A stretch of DNA of 64,000 bases from Oryzicola mucosus (GTDB lineage: Bacteria; Pseudomonadota; Alphaproteobacteria; Rhizobiales; Rhizobiaceae): positions 372,001-436,000 of the forward strand of contig NZ_JACVVX010000004.1 in the NCBI RefSeq assembly GCF_014534685.1, read 5' to 3'. The translations under genes and the position numbers were made by a program. The notes below the pieces were generated by a model, which saw only the letters and a program-made list of their open reading frames with translations, did no database searches and was not told the DNA's origin. Below are positions 26,950-34,992 of this stretch, piece by piece; positions within the stretch are counted from its first letter, which is position 1, and each line of letters opens with the position of its first letter.

Positions 26950-27504
26950 TCACTCAAAGGTTTCGGCGGCGGCAAGGAACGGCGCGGCGCTGTCCTTTGC
27001 CGACAATTGCAGTTCCGAAGCAGGCAGCGGCCATTCGATGCCGATCTGAGGATCGTCGAACCTAATCGACCTGTCATGCGCAGGCGAATAAAGTTCTGTT
27101 ACCTTGTAGATCACTTCGGTATCCGGCACGAGCGTGACGAAGCCATGGGCAAAGCCCTTGGGGACCAGAATCTGGTTCCATTTCTCCGCCGAGACCTCAA
27201 GCGAAATCCATTGTCCATAGGTCGGCGAACTCTTGCGGATGTCGACCGCGACATCGAGGATCGCACCCTTAATGACGCGAACGAGCTTGTCCTGCGCCAT
27301 ATCCGGCAATTGATAGTGCAGACCGCGCAACACGCCCTTAGCGGCTGAATAAGAGTGGTTGTCCTGCACGAAGGTCAGGTCGATACCGGCTTCCTTCAGG
27401 ATCTTGCTGTTGTAGGTCTCGGAAAAGAACCCGCGATCGTCGCCGAACTTCTTGGGGACGATCTCGAAGACGCCATTCAGGCCCAGGCTTCTGATTTCGG
27501 TCAT
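26950..27504 (-). CDS. rfbC: dTDP-4-dehydrorhamnose 3,5-epimerase
   Basis: A 184-residue cupin-fold enzyme. It has the family segments FSETYN, FVQDNHSYS, GVLRGLHYQ and VPKGFAHGFVTL, with the His-Asp catalytic environment expected for RmlC. It epimerises C3 and C5 of dTDP-4-keto-6-deoxyglucose. The start at 27504 has AGGA seven bases upstream and gives the usual N-terminus; longer in-frame starts run into rfbA. It lies 18 bases before rfbB. Confidence 0.95.
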   Translation of the reverse strand: MTEIRSLGLNGVFEIVPKKFGDDRGFFSETYNSKILKEAGIDLTFVQDNHSYSAAKGVLRGLHYQLPDMAQDKLVRVIKGAILDVAVDIRKSSPTYGQWISLEVSAEKWNQILVPKGFAHGFVTLVPDTEVIYKVTELYSPAHDRSIRFDDPQIGIEWPLPASELQLSAKDSAAPFLAAAETFE

Positions 27505-27512
27505 GAAAATTC

Positions 27513-28388
27513 CTATGCCAGTTCGCGAACGCGGCGGCGCAGATACATCGCGTACTCGTTCTTGCCCAATTGCTGGGCTCTCGCCAGCACCTGATCGCCG
27601 CTCAACCAACCCAGTTCAAGTCCGATCTCCTCGGGACAGGCGATCTTGACGCCCTGACGATGCTCGATCGTGCGCACGAAGGACGATGCCTCGTGCAGGC
27701 TGTCGACCGTACCGGTATCGAGCCAGGCATACCCGCGCCCAAGCTGATGGACATGCAGGGCGCCGCGTTCGAGATAGACATTGTTGATAGCGGTGATTTC
27801 AAGCTCGCCACGCTCGGACGGCTCGATCGATGCTGCGATATCGACGACCTCGTTGTCGTAAAAATACAGGCCGGTCACCGCCCAGTTGGACTTGGGCTCG
27901 GTCGGCTTTTCCTCGATGCTCAAGGCCTTGCCGGTATCCTTCTCGAAGCTGACCACGCCGTAACGTTGCGGATCCTCGACGTGGTAGGCAAACACCGACG
28001 CCCCCGATGTGCGGGCGGCCGCAGACTTGCAGATGGTGGAAAGCCCTTCGCCGAAATAGATGTTGTCGCCCAGAATCATCGCGACATTGCCGTCGCCAAT
28101 GAACTCGCGCCCGATGATGAACGCTTCGGCCAAGCCGTTCGGCTTGGGCTGTTCGGCATAGGTCAGAGAAATGCCGAAGTCGCTGCCGTCGCCGAGAAGT
28201 CCTTTGAAGACGGGCAGATCGCGTGGCGTTGAGATGATGAGGATCTCGCGAATGCCGGTCAGCATCAGCACGCTGAGCGGATAGTAGATCATCGGCTTGT
28301 CGTAAACGGGGAGCGCCTGCTTCGAAACCGCAATGGTGAGGGGGTAAAGCCGGGTGCCGCTACCACCCGCCAGGATAATGCCTTTCAT
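27513..28388 (-). CDS. rfbA: Glucose-1-phosphate thymidylyltransferase
   Basis: A 291-residue nucleotidyltransferase that makes dTDP-glucose from dTTP and glucose 1-phosphate. It begins [18 protein letters not shown], with the G-x-G-T-R-L nucleotide-binding loop, then [30 protein letters not shown] and YAWLDTGT. The start at 28388 matches the family; the seven codons before it are not conserved. It is the first gene of rfbA-rfbC-rfbB-rfbD, and the 143-base spacer upstream should contain the operon promoter. Confidence 0.95.
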   Translation of the reverse strand: MKGIILAGGSGTRLYPLTIAVSKQALPVYDKPMIYYPLSVLMLTGIREILIISTPRDLPVFKGLLGDGSDFGISLTYAEQPKPNGLAEAFIIGREFIGDGNVAMILGDNIYFGEGLSTICKSAAARTSGASVFAYHVEDPQRYGVVSFEKDTGKALSIEEKPTEPKSNWAVTGLYFYDNEVVDIAASIEPSERGELEITAINNVYLERGALHVHQLGRGYAWLDTGTVDSLHEASSFVRTIEHRQGVKIACPEEIGLELGWLSGDQVLARAQQLGKNEYAMYLRRRVRELA

Positions 28389-28531
28389 TCGCAACCTCGC
28401 ATTGCGCATCTGAGCCTCGGGAGCAAAGATGCGGATTTTGTCTCGATCATTATGCCGACTATCGGCCTGGTGACGGCAGTTCAGTCACCACATTTATGTA
28501 ACCCACTGATGTCATTGCAGGCGAAAGCGTT

Positions 28532-29416
28532 TCAGAACTTGGCGCCACCAGCATTCCACATGCCAAAATGCGTACAGCCCAATCCAACGCGTTTCCTGAC
28601 GGGATCGACAAGGGCGATATCCGCCAATTCGACTGTGGAACAGAGCGGTGAATCGAGCAGTATCTTATAGCCTTTGTCGTTGGCCCTGACCGACACCTGC
28701 GTTCCGGTCGGCAGGCTCTTCGGCAACTGCGAGGCCAACTTGCGGTCCAGCGCCTTCAGGGGAACAAGCTTGCTACCGGCAACTTTCGTCACCGCCGCAG
28801 CGTCTTTCTTTTGCATGGCGATAACGGCATCGCGCACCTTAACGAGATAATCGCGCGCCACCTGCACTTGGGGTTCCTGTTCGGCGTAAGCCGTCGTGAC
28901 ATAGCTGTTGCGCGCGATCTGCTGCCCGTTAAACGATACGGATGCAATACCCGAAGCGGTGAGGCCGTAGAGAATCACGATCGTCGCGAGCGCGCCCAAA
29001 GCCAACCCGATCAAAACAGACTGGTTGAAGCGCGGCTTGGAGGCCGCTGGCGTGCCGGACAGTTGAGGGGTGGCATACGTGACCGGTTCGGTCTCGTTGT
29101 ATTCGCCTGCATCGTGGGCCAGTGCTTCATCGGCGACCGTGGACTGATGGAGTTCGTCTATCGGATCGGGTTCGGCTGTCGAATTGGTGCCGGTGTCGTA
29201 TCGAGCTTCATTTTCCGCAATGGTTTCCGATAAAGCCCGGCGGAGGAGTTCAACGTAATCGTCTCCGAAAGAATCCCTGTTCTTGGAGATCATATCCTCA
29301 TTGGCTTTTTGAAGCTTCGCGTAGATGACCTGACGGACATCGCCAGCGGAAACGTCGGCATCCTGTGATAGCCTCTGGATATAGTTACGGTACTTCTCTT
29401 TTTGTTTTTCGAGCAT
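28532..29416 (-). CDS. Single-span membrane protein of unknown function
   Basis: A 294-residue protein that I do not recognise. Residues 1-125 are charged and helical (MLEKQKEKYRNYIQRL..., then an acidic stretch). One hydrophobic helix at about 132-155 (SVLIGLALGALATIVILYG) is followed by a roughly 140-residue domain, probably periplasmic, that has a cysteine near residue 261 (SPLCSTVELADI) and one near 281 (GLGCTHFG), which could form a disulfide. The topology is therefore N-in, C-out. The ATG at 29416 is used; TTG at 29419 is equally possible. It lies just upstream of the rfb operon and may share its direction of transcription. It could be a chain-length or envelope accessory protein, but nothing in the sequence proves this. 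Confidence 0.65.
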   Translation of the reverse strand: MLEKQKEKYRNYIQRLSQDADVSAGDVRQVIYAKLQKANEDMISKNRDSFGDDYVELLRRALSETIAENEARYDTGTNSTAEPDPIDELHQSTVADEALAHDAGEYNETEPVTYATPQLSGTPAASKPRFNQSVLIGLALGALATIVILYGLTASGIASVSFNGQQIARNSYVTTAYAEQEPQVQVARDYLVKVRDAVIAMQKKDAAAVTKVAGSKLVPLKALDRKLASQLPKSLPTGTQVSVRANDKGYKILLDSPLCSTVELADIALVDPVRKRVGLGCTHFGMWNAGGAKF

Positions 29417-29657
29417 CAATCAGTAAAACCCCTAAACCCACCCTAGTTGGCGTTCCCCCTCCTCCCAACAGGACTGCTCTTAAAAAATGCAGCTTCTTCG
29501 AGAGCCTTAAGAATGCTCATAAGGCGAAAAGGCCGAACAGCCAAGGGGAGAAAATGCACCCAAGCGCGCTCAGGGGTAAAACATCTAAACGTTTCAATTA
29601 AATGTCGGTGGGCAAAGTTTGTTTGAGATCGACCGATTTGCTCATCCGTGACAGCGT
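29417..29657. other. Intergenic spacer left of tRNA-Gln
   Basis: A noncoding stretch between the membrane-protein gene and the tRNA promoter. A 75-codon frame on the reverse strand (29443-29670) has no ribosome-binding site or family similarity and is not called. No clear repeat or terminator is present. Confidence 0.4.
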
Positions 29658-29686
29658 TTTCCACAGGCACAAAGCGCGCCTATAAT
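29658..29686 (+). promoter_or_regulatory. Promoter of tRNA-Gln
   Basis: A perfect -10 hexamer TATAAT lies at 29681-29686, with TTTCCA at 29658-29663 as a weaker -35, separated by 17 bases. Transcription should start near 29693, about 40 bases before the mature tRNA. Confidence 0.7.
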
Positions 29687-29733
29687 ATTGTGCTTTGGGT
29701 GCAAGCTGCCTATAAGGGCCGCGGTCGACTCAA

Positions 29734-29808
29734 TGGGGCGTCGCCAAGCGGTAAGGCACCGGTTTTTGGTACCGGCATTCCCAGGTTCGAATCCTGGCGC
29801 CCCAGCCA
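29734..29808 (+). tRNA. tRNA-Gln (anticodon UUG)
   Basis: The 75-base sequence folds as a cloverleaf with acceptor arms TGGGGCG and CGCCCCA, anticodon stem CCGGT/ACCGG, anticodon TTG at 29766-29768, T-loop GGTTCGAATCC and an encoded CCA end. It closely follows the bacterial tRNA-Gln pattern. It stands alone, behind its own strong promoter, with no other tRNA close by. Confidence 0.97.
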
Positions 29809-29886
29809 ATCTCAATTACTGAATCAAATCCGTCATACCAGCGTGAACAAGGCGTAACGCCGGCGCATTCTCGGCGAATCAAACGA

Positions 29887-29912
29887 AAACCGCCACCTTT
29901 GGGCAGCGGTTT
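29887..29912. terminator. Bidirectional terminator between tRNA-Gln and the RND pump gene
   Basis: Arms AAACCGC (29887-29893) and GCGGTTT (29906-29912) with an inner CC/GG pair. Read leftward, the T-rich sequence GTTTTCGTTTG follows, ending the efflux operon. Read rightward, TTTCAGTTTGTT follows and could end the tRNA transcript. Confidence 0.75.
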
Positions 29913-29935
29913 CAGTTTGTTCGGTGCGTCGTGCG

Positions 29936-32900
29936 TTAGCTATGGCTGCCGTGCGGCGTGGCTTGCGCCATCAGGTCAGCATTCGGCGCCTCGGCATGAA
30001 CCTTCAGTTCCTTGCGCGAAATCAGGCTGTAGAACATCGGCACGACCAAAAGCGTGAACATCGTTCCGATGAGGATGCCCGAGAAGATGACCAGACCCAT
30101 CGAATAGCGTGCCGCAGCACCCGCGCCCGCTGCCGTGATAAGCGGCACCACGCCCAGCGCCATGGCGGCGGTGGTCATCAGGATCGGGCGCAGCCGAACC
30201 TTTGCCGAGGCGACGATGGCTTCCATGCGGCCGAGCCCTTGCTCCTCGCGGAGCTGGTTGGCGAACTCGACCAATAGAATGCCGTGCTTGGTGATCAGTC
30301 CTATCAGTGTGATCAACCCCACCTGGGTGTAGATATTCAACGTTCCCAAGCCGAGATTGAGCGGCACAATCGCGCCGAAGATCGACAGCGGCACCGACAT
30401 CATGATGATGAGCGGATCGCGGAAGCTTTCGAACTGTGCCGCCAGGACCAGGTAAATCACAACCACGGCAGCGGCAAACGCGATGATGATCGTGCTGCCC
30501 TGCTCCTTTTCAAGACGGGACTGGCCGGAATAGTCGACGAAGAAGCCGGTCGGCAGCAAAGGTGCCGCAACCTCTTCAAGGGCCGCCAGACCGTCGCCGG
30601 TCGTAACGCCCGGCAAGGGAAGCGCCGAGACGGTTGCGGAATTAAGCTGGTTGAACTGCTCGATCGCAGCCGGCGAAGCGTTGGTGGAGACCGAAACGAC
30701 CGCCGACAGCGGCACCATTTCGTTGTTGATGCTGCGGATATAGAACTGGCCGAGCTTTTCGGGATTGTTCCGGAACTCCTGCGGCACCTGCATGATGATG
30801 TCGTAGCTGTTGGAGTCGCGGTCGAACTGCGCGATCTGGTTGCCGCCGACCAGCAGGCTCAGCGTAGCCCCGATCTCCGAAACAGGCAGGTTCAGAGCGG
30901 CGGCGCGGTCGCGGTCGATGCTGACCGTCACCTGCGGAGCGTCGAAGGCCAGCGAGTTCTGCACCACGATGAAGCGGCCGGAGGCCTGGGCCTTCTGCCT
31001 GATTTCCTCCGCGACTTCGTAGACTTGGCTGGCTTCGCCGGTCGACTGGATCACCATCGAGATCGGCAGGCCGCCGCCGGCACCCGGCAGCGAAGGCGGT
31101 GCGAAGACAAGCGCCTGCACGCCGGCAACAGGGGCAAGCCGCGCCTGAATGTCGGTCTGCAACTGCTTTTGCGAGCGCGTACGATCCGCCCAATCCTTGA
31201 AGGCGAAGACGGAAAACCCGCTATTGGTGCCGCCGTCGGCCCCGACAATCGAGAAATTGGCCTTCATCTCGGGCAGATCCTTGGTCAGTTCATAGATCTG
31301 GTCCGTGTAGAGCGAGGTGTAGTCGGAGGTCGCATAGCGCGGTCCGGTAACCAGCGAGAACAACGCACCCTGGTCTTCCTCGGGGGCAAGCTCGCTCGAG
31401 GTGTTGAGGAACATGAAGCCGGTTACCCCGACCAGCGCGATGACGACCATTAGCGTGACTGGCCGATATTTCAAGGTGCCTGTCAATGTCCGCTCATAGC
31501 GATTGGCAAGGCGGTCGAAGGTGCGGTCGACGAAAGCCGCAAATCGGCTTGGATTGCCCGATTTGAGCAAACGCGCGGACATCATCGGCGTGATGGTGAT
31601 AGCAATGAAGCCCGAGAGTACCACAGCACCTGCCAGAGTGAGCGCGAACTCCCTGAACAGCGAACCGGTCAGTCCGCCCGTGAACGCCAAAGGCGCGAAG
31701 ACGGCGGCAAGGGTGATCGTCATAGCAACGATCGGCCCGAAGATTTCGCGCATCCCTTTGAACGCCGCCTGCATCGGGGAGAGCCCCTCCTCGATGTGGC
31801 GATGGATGTTTTCGACCACCACGATGGCGTCGTCGACCACAAGGCCGATGGCGAGGACCATCGCCAACAGGGACAGAAGATTGATCGAATAGCCCAGCAA
31901 CCACAGCATGAAGCACACGCCGATGAGCGACAGCGGGATGGTGACGATCGGCATCAGGACGGATCGGAACGAACCGAGGAAGAGCAGGATGACGACCACG
32001 ACGATGGCGACGGCTTCGGCAATCGTCTTGAACACCTCCTCGATTGAGGCGCTGATCGTCTCGGTGGAGTCGTAGACCATGGTTACGGTCATGCCTTCCG
32101 GCAGACTGGACTGAAGCGCCGGCAGTTCTGCGATGACGGCCGCTGCGGTTGTCAGCGGGTTGGCCGACGGCGTTGGGAAAATGCCGATGAACGTACCCGG
32201 CTCGCCGTTGAAATTGACCCGCGTGTCGGTGCTTTCCGCAGCCAATTCGACGTGAGCGATATCGCGCAGTCTGACGACGTTGCCGTCATTGGACTTTAGA
32301 GGCAACTCGGCAAACGCTTCCGGCGTCTGCAGCGTCGACTGCATGGTGATCGACTGAGCGACATATTCGTTTTGTGTCTTGCCGGGGGCGGCCAGGAAAT
32401 TCGATGACCTGATGGCCGTCAGAACCTCGGAGGCGGTGATATTGCGGGAGGCAAGCTTGATCGGATCGATCCAGACGCGCATCGAATAGTTGGCGGCACC
32501 GAGCACCTGAACCTCGGCAACGCCTTCGATGGTCGACATGCGCGGGCGGATAACGCGTTCGATATATTCGGTCAGCTCTTCCGACGACATGTTCGGATTC
32601 TGCATCGCCAGATACATGATGGCGAATTGCTGGCCCGTTCCCTTGACGATGGTCGGGTCCTCGGCGTCGCTCGGCAATTGGCTGCGAACCTGCTGCACCT
32701 TGGCGAGAACCTCGGTCAGTGCCACGTCCGGATTCGAGCCAAGCTTCATCTGGACGGTCACGATGCTGGCCGACGGTCGGCTTTGCGAGCTGACGTAGTC
32801 GATATTCTCCGTCGTCGCGACGGCGCGCGTGATCTGCGAGGTGATGAAGCCCTGGATGAGATCAGCGCTGGCGCCGGGATAGGTGGTGGTGACGGTGATG

Positions 32901-33031
32901 ACCGTCTCGTCGACCTTGGGATACTGGCGTACGGCCAGATTGAACATGCCCTGGAAGCCCAGGAGCAGGATCATCAGGCCGAGCACGACCGACAGGACCG
33001 GCCGGCGAATGAAGATGTCGGAGAAATTCAT
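29936..33031 (-). CDS. RND efflux pump inner-membrane transporter (HAE1 family)
   Basis: A 1,031-residue proton-driven transporter of the AcrB/MexF type. It begins MNFSDIFIRRPVLSVVLG, has the first periplasmic porter loop (residues about 35-335), and the transmembrane motif GLVVDDAIVVVENIHRHIEE with the two adjacent aspartates of the proton relay near residues 400-410. A second periplasmic loop follows, and the C-terminal half repeats the fold with KHGILLVEFAN. The length is standard for the family. Its start overlaps the stop of the membrane-fusion gene by four bases. Together with that protein and an outer-membrane channel encoded elsewhere, it should expel drugs or other amphipathic compounds. 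The substrate cannot be read from the sequence. Confidence 0.95.
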   Translation of the reverse strand: MNFSDIFIRRPVLSVVLGLMILLLGFQGMFNLAVRQYPKVDETVITVTTTYPGASADLIQGFITSQITRAVATTENIDYVSSQSRPSASIVTVQMKLGSNPDVALTEVLAKVQQVRSQLPSDAEDPTIVKGTGQQFAIMYLAMQNPNMSSEELTEYIERVIRPRMSTIEGVAEVQVLGAANYSMRVWIDPIKLASRNITASEVLTAIRSSNFLAAPGKTQNEYVAQSITMQSTLQTPEAFAELPLKSNDGNVVRLRDIAHVELAAESTDTRVNFNGEPGTFIGIFPTPSANPLTTAAAVIAELPALQSSLPEGMTVTMVYDSTETISASIEEVFKTIAEAVAIVVVVILLFLGSFRSVLMPIVTIPLSLIGVCFMLWLLGYSINLLSLLAMVLAIGLVVDDAIVVVENIHRHIEEGLSPMQAAFKGMREIFGPIVAMTITLAAVFAPLAFTGGLTGSLFREFALTLAGAVVLSGFIAITITPMMSARLLKSGNPSRFAAFVDRTFDRLANRYERTLTGTLKYRPVTLMVVIALVGVTGFMFLNTSSELAPEEDQGALFSLVTGPRYATSDYTSLYTDQIYELTKDLPEMKANFSIVGADGGTNSGFSVFAFKDWADRTRSQKQLQTDIQARLAPVAGVQALVFAPPSLPGAGGGLPISMVIQSTGEASQVYEVAEEIRQKAQASGRFIVVQNSLAFDAPQVTVSIDRDRAAALNLPVSEIGATLSLLVGGNQIAQFDRDSNSYDIIMQVPQEFRNNPEKLGQFYIRSINNEMVPLSAVVSVSTNASPAAIEQFNQLNSATVSALPLPGVTTGDGLAALEEVAAPLLPTGFFVDYSGQSRLEKEQGSTIIIAFAAAVVVIYLVLAAQFESFRDPLIIMMSVPLSIFGAIVPLNLGLGTLNIYTQVGLITLIGLITKHGILLVEFANQLREEQGLGRMEAIVASAKVRLRPILMTTAAMALGVVPLITAAGAGAAARYSMGLVIFSGILIGTMFTLLVVPMFYSLISRKELKVHAEAPNADLMAQATPHGSHS

Positions 33032-34245
33032 TTGGATGCTTCTCCCGACTGCGACAGCTTGGACGGATCGATGGTGTTGTCGATCTTCACCGGACCGCCG
33101 TTGGACAGGCGGTTTTGACCGGCGGTCACGACATCGTCGCCCGCTTTCACACCTTCAAGGATTTCCACCAGGCCCAATGAGCGGCGGCCGGTCTTGACGA
33201 ATACCTGCACGCCCTCGAGCGCGGGCGTGGCATCCGGCTGGGATGACGCCGCCTGTGCCGGTTCAGCTTTGTCGGCAGGAGTTGCCGCATCCGAGGTCGC
33301 GGGCTGCGCAGGCGTTTGAGCCGCGGGCTTCTGGCCTGCGGGACGAACGGCATAGATATAGTCGCCGTAAAGGCTGCTGATGATCGCCGTCTGCGGCAAG
33401 GCGATGACATCCTGCTCTTCCGGCAGTTCGACGCGCACCTGAACGAACTGGCCGGGGCTGAGTTGGCCGTCGGGATTGGAAATCTCGGCGCGCACGGATA
33501 CGAGCCGGCTCGACGGATCGACCTTGGGGTCGATACCGGTGATCTTGCCGGTGTAGCGCAGGTCGCCGACCGTCGTGCCGAACTGGACGGACTGACCGAT
33601 CTTCAGTTCCGACAGGCGTTGTTCGGGAACGGTGAAGTCCGCGCGCATCGTCTCGAGATTTTGAAGCGTCGCCACGATCGTTCCAGGCTGGAGATACTGA
33701 CCGTTGTCGATTTGGGGGATGCCGATGGTGCCCGAGAACGGCGCACGCAACTGCTTCTGGTCGAGCACCGCCTTTAGGCTCTCGACCTGCGAAGCGGACG
33801 CCGACGCCGTCGCGCGAGCCTGGTCGAGGGTCGATTCAGAACCAACACCGCGCCGCTGAAGCTCGACCGCCCGATCAAGCGAAACCTTGTCGAGCGACGC
33901 CTGGGTCTGCTGGGCAGCCAGATTGGCCTTTTGCACGGCATCGTCCATTTGGACCAGGACGTCGCCCTGCTGGACATTCTGGTTCGCGGTGAACAGGATT
34001 TCCTTGGCGATGCCCGTCGTTTCGACCGTGAGGTCGACACCGCGCGACGCTGCGACCGTGCCGATGGTCTCAATACCGGGCTTCCAGTCCTGCGGGGCGA
34101 CCTTGATGGTCGAAACCGTCACCGCCGGCGGCTTCATGGTGGCAAAGAACTGGTTGATCGCCTGGCTCCTGAACATGTTGAAACCAACGATGCCGCCGCA
34201 GACGATGACGAGAAGAATGAAAGCGATGATAAAGCGCTTAATCAC
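33028..34245 (-). CDS. RND efflux membrane-fusion (periplasmic adaptor) protein
   Basis: A 405-residue adaptor of the HlyD/AcrA group. It has an N-terminal membrane anchor (FIIAFILLVIVCGGIVGF), a lipoyl-like half (GIAKEILFTANQNVQQGDVLVQMDD), an alpha-hairpin (residues about 100-160), a second lipoyl half (LRAPFSGTIGIPQIDNGQYL) and a beta-barrel. A Pro/Ala-rich insert lies near residues 310-345. GTG at 34245, with GGGGG five bases upstream, is chosen as start; an ATG further upstream in frame (34284) would add 13 non-conserved residues. It is the first gene of the operon with the RND pump. Confidence 0.88.
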   Translation of the reverse strand: MIKRFIIAFILLVIVCGGIVGFNMFRSQAINQFFATMKPPAVTVSTIKVAPQDWKPGIETIGTVAASRGVDLTVETTGIAKEILFTANQNVQQGDVLVQMDDAVQKANLAAQQTQASLDKVSLDRAVELQRRGVGSESTLDQARATASASASQVESLKAVLDQKQLRAPFSGTIGIPQIDNGQYLQPGTIVATLQNLETMRADFTVPEQRLSELKIGQSVQFGTTVGDLRYTGKITGIDPKVDPSSRLVSVRAEISNPDGQLSPGQFVQVRVELPEEQDVIALPQTAIISSLYGDYIYAVRPAGQKPAAQTPAQPATSDAATPADKAEPAQAASSQPDATPALEGVQVFVKTGRRSLGLVEILEGVKAGDDVVTAGQNRLSNGGPVKIDNTIDPSKLSQSGEASK

Positions 34246-34335
34246 ATGGACCCCCAGGAAACCGATGTCCAATTGTAGGCACATCGGCCGGATAATAGCT
34301 TAAAATTGGCAATGAGCGAGATACCAGCTTTACTG

Positions 34336-34358
34336 TACCGTCTGGACGGTATTGTCAA
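34336..34358 (-). promoter_or_regulatory. Efflux operon promoter with TetR-type operator
   Basis: A perfect inverted repeat with arms TACCGTC and GACGGTA and a two-base centre occupies 34336-34351. On the reverse strand a consensus -35 TTGACA (34353-34358) lies directly beside it, so the palindrome fills the -35/-10 spacer. TACAGT (34332-34337) is a possible -10. The position and symmetry fit repression by the adjacent TetR protein. Confidence 0.75.
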
Positions 34359-34394
34359 TCAGCCTTAGGTGCTGTAATTACCGGTCGATTGCCA

Positions 34395-34988
34395 ATGTTG
34401 GCGCAGATCGGTAGGAATGTGACAGCCCGGCGAACAAATTCGCGTGAGAAAATTCTGGCGGCTGCCGCGGAGGTCTCCAGGGAGTCTGGGGCCGGAAATC
34501 TCTCTCTCGACGCTGTCGCCCAGCGAGCTGGCGTCTCCAAAGGCGGACTGCTCTACAATTTTCCCACCAAGGCCAAATTGATGCAGGCGCTCGTCCAGTA
34601 CTATCTGGACGACTATGAAGTCTCCATGGCGCGCGAGACCGACCCTAACAGCGCCATGCCCAAAACGGCGCTTCAGGCACATATCGAATTTTCGCGGGAA
34701 TTCTGTGAAAAACCGCCAGGCGCTGCCTCCGGCATATTGGCGGCGATGGCCGACGATCCGCACTTCCTCGATCCGCTGTGCCAGTTCAAGCGTCGGCTTC
34801 TCGATCGCCTGAAATCCGAAGCTCGCGACCCGCTTCGCGCCCTGATGTGCTTTCTGGTGCTGGAGGGCATGACCAGCCTCGACCTGTTCGAGATGGATGT
34901 TCTTTCCAACGAGGAGCGCGAGCTCGTGCTTGTGCGGCTCGCGGAAGAAGCCGAGGCGGACAAGAACCACGCTGCCGCTTCAGCCTGA
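34395..34988 (+). CDS. TetR/AcrR family transcriptional regulator
   Basis: A 197-residue regulator. The N-terminal helix-turn-helix is evident in REKILAAAAEVSRESG (about 18-33) and LDAVAQRAGVSKGGLLYNFPTKAKLM (about 38-63, the canonical recognition helix followed by Y-x-F/H-F). The C-terminal region, about residues 70-190, is helical and variable, as expected for a ligand-binding dimer domain. It is divergent from the efflux operon and most likely represses it through the palindrome at 34336-34351. The ATG at 34395 lacks a good ribosome-binding site; GTG at 34419 is a weaker alternative. Its stop lies four bases from the end of convergent smc. Confidence 0.9.
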   Translation: MLAQIGRNVTARRTNSREKILAAAAEVSRESGAGNLSLDAVAQRAGVSKGGLLYNFPTKAKLMQALVQYYLDDYEVSMARETDPNSAMPKTALQAHIEFSREFCEKPPGAASGILAAMADDPHFLDPLCQFKRRLLDRLKSEARDPLRALMCFLVLEGMTSLDLFEMDVLSNEERELVLVRLAEEAEADKNHAAASA

Positions 34989-34992
34989 AGCC

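Noticed and set aside
29443-29670. A 75-codon minus-strand frame beside tRNA-Gln
   Set aside because: It overlaps the tRNA promoter, has no ribosome-binding site, and no family similarity is apparent.
29734-29808. tRNA-Gln as an integration (att) site for a mobile island
   Set aside because: No integrase is nearby and no repeat of the tRNA 3' end was noticed in the window. The flanking genes are ordinary.
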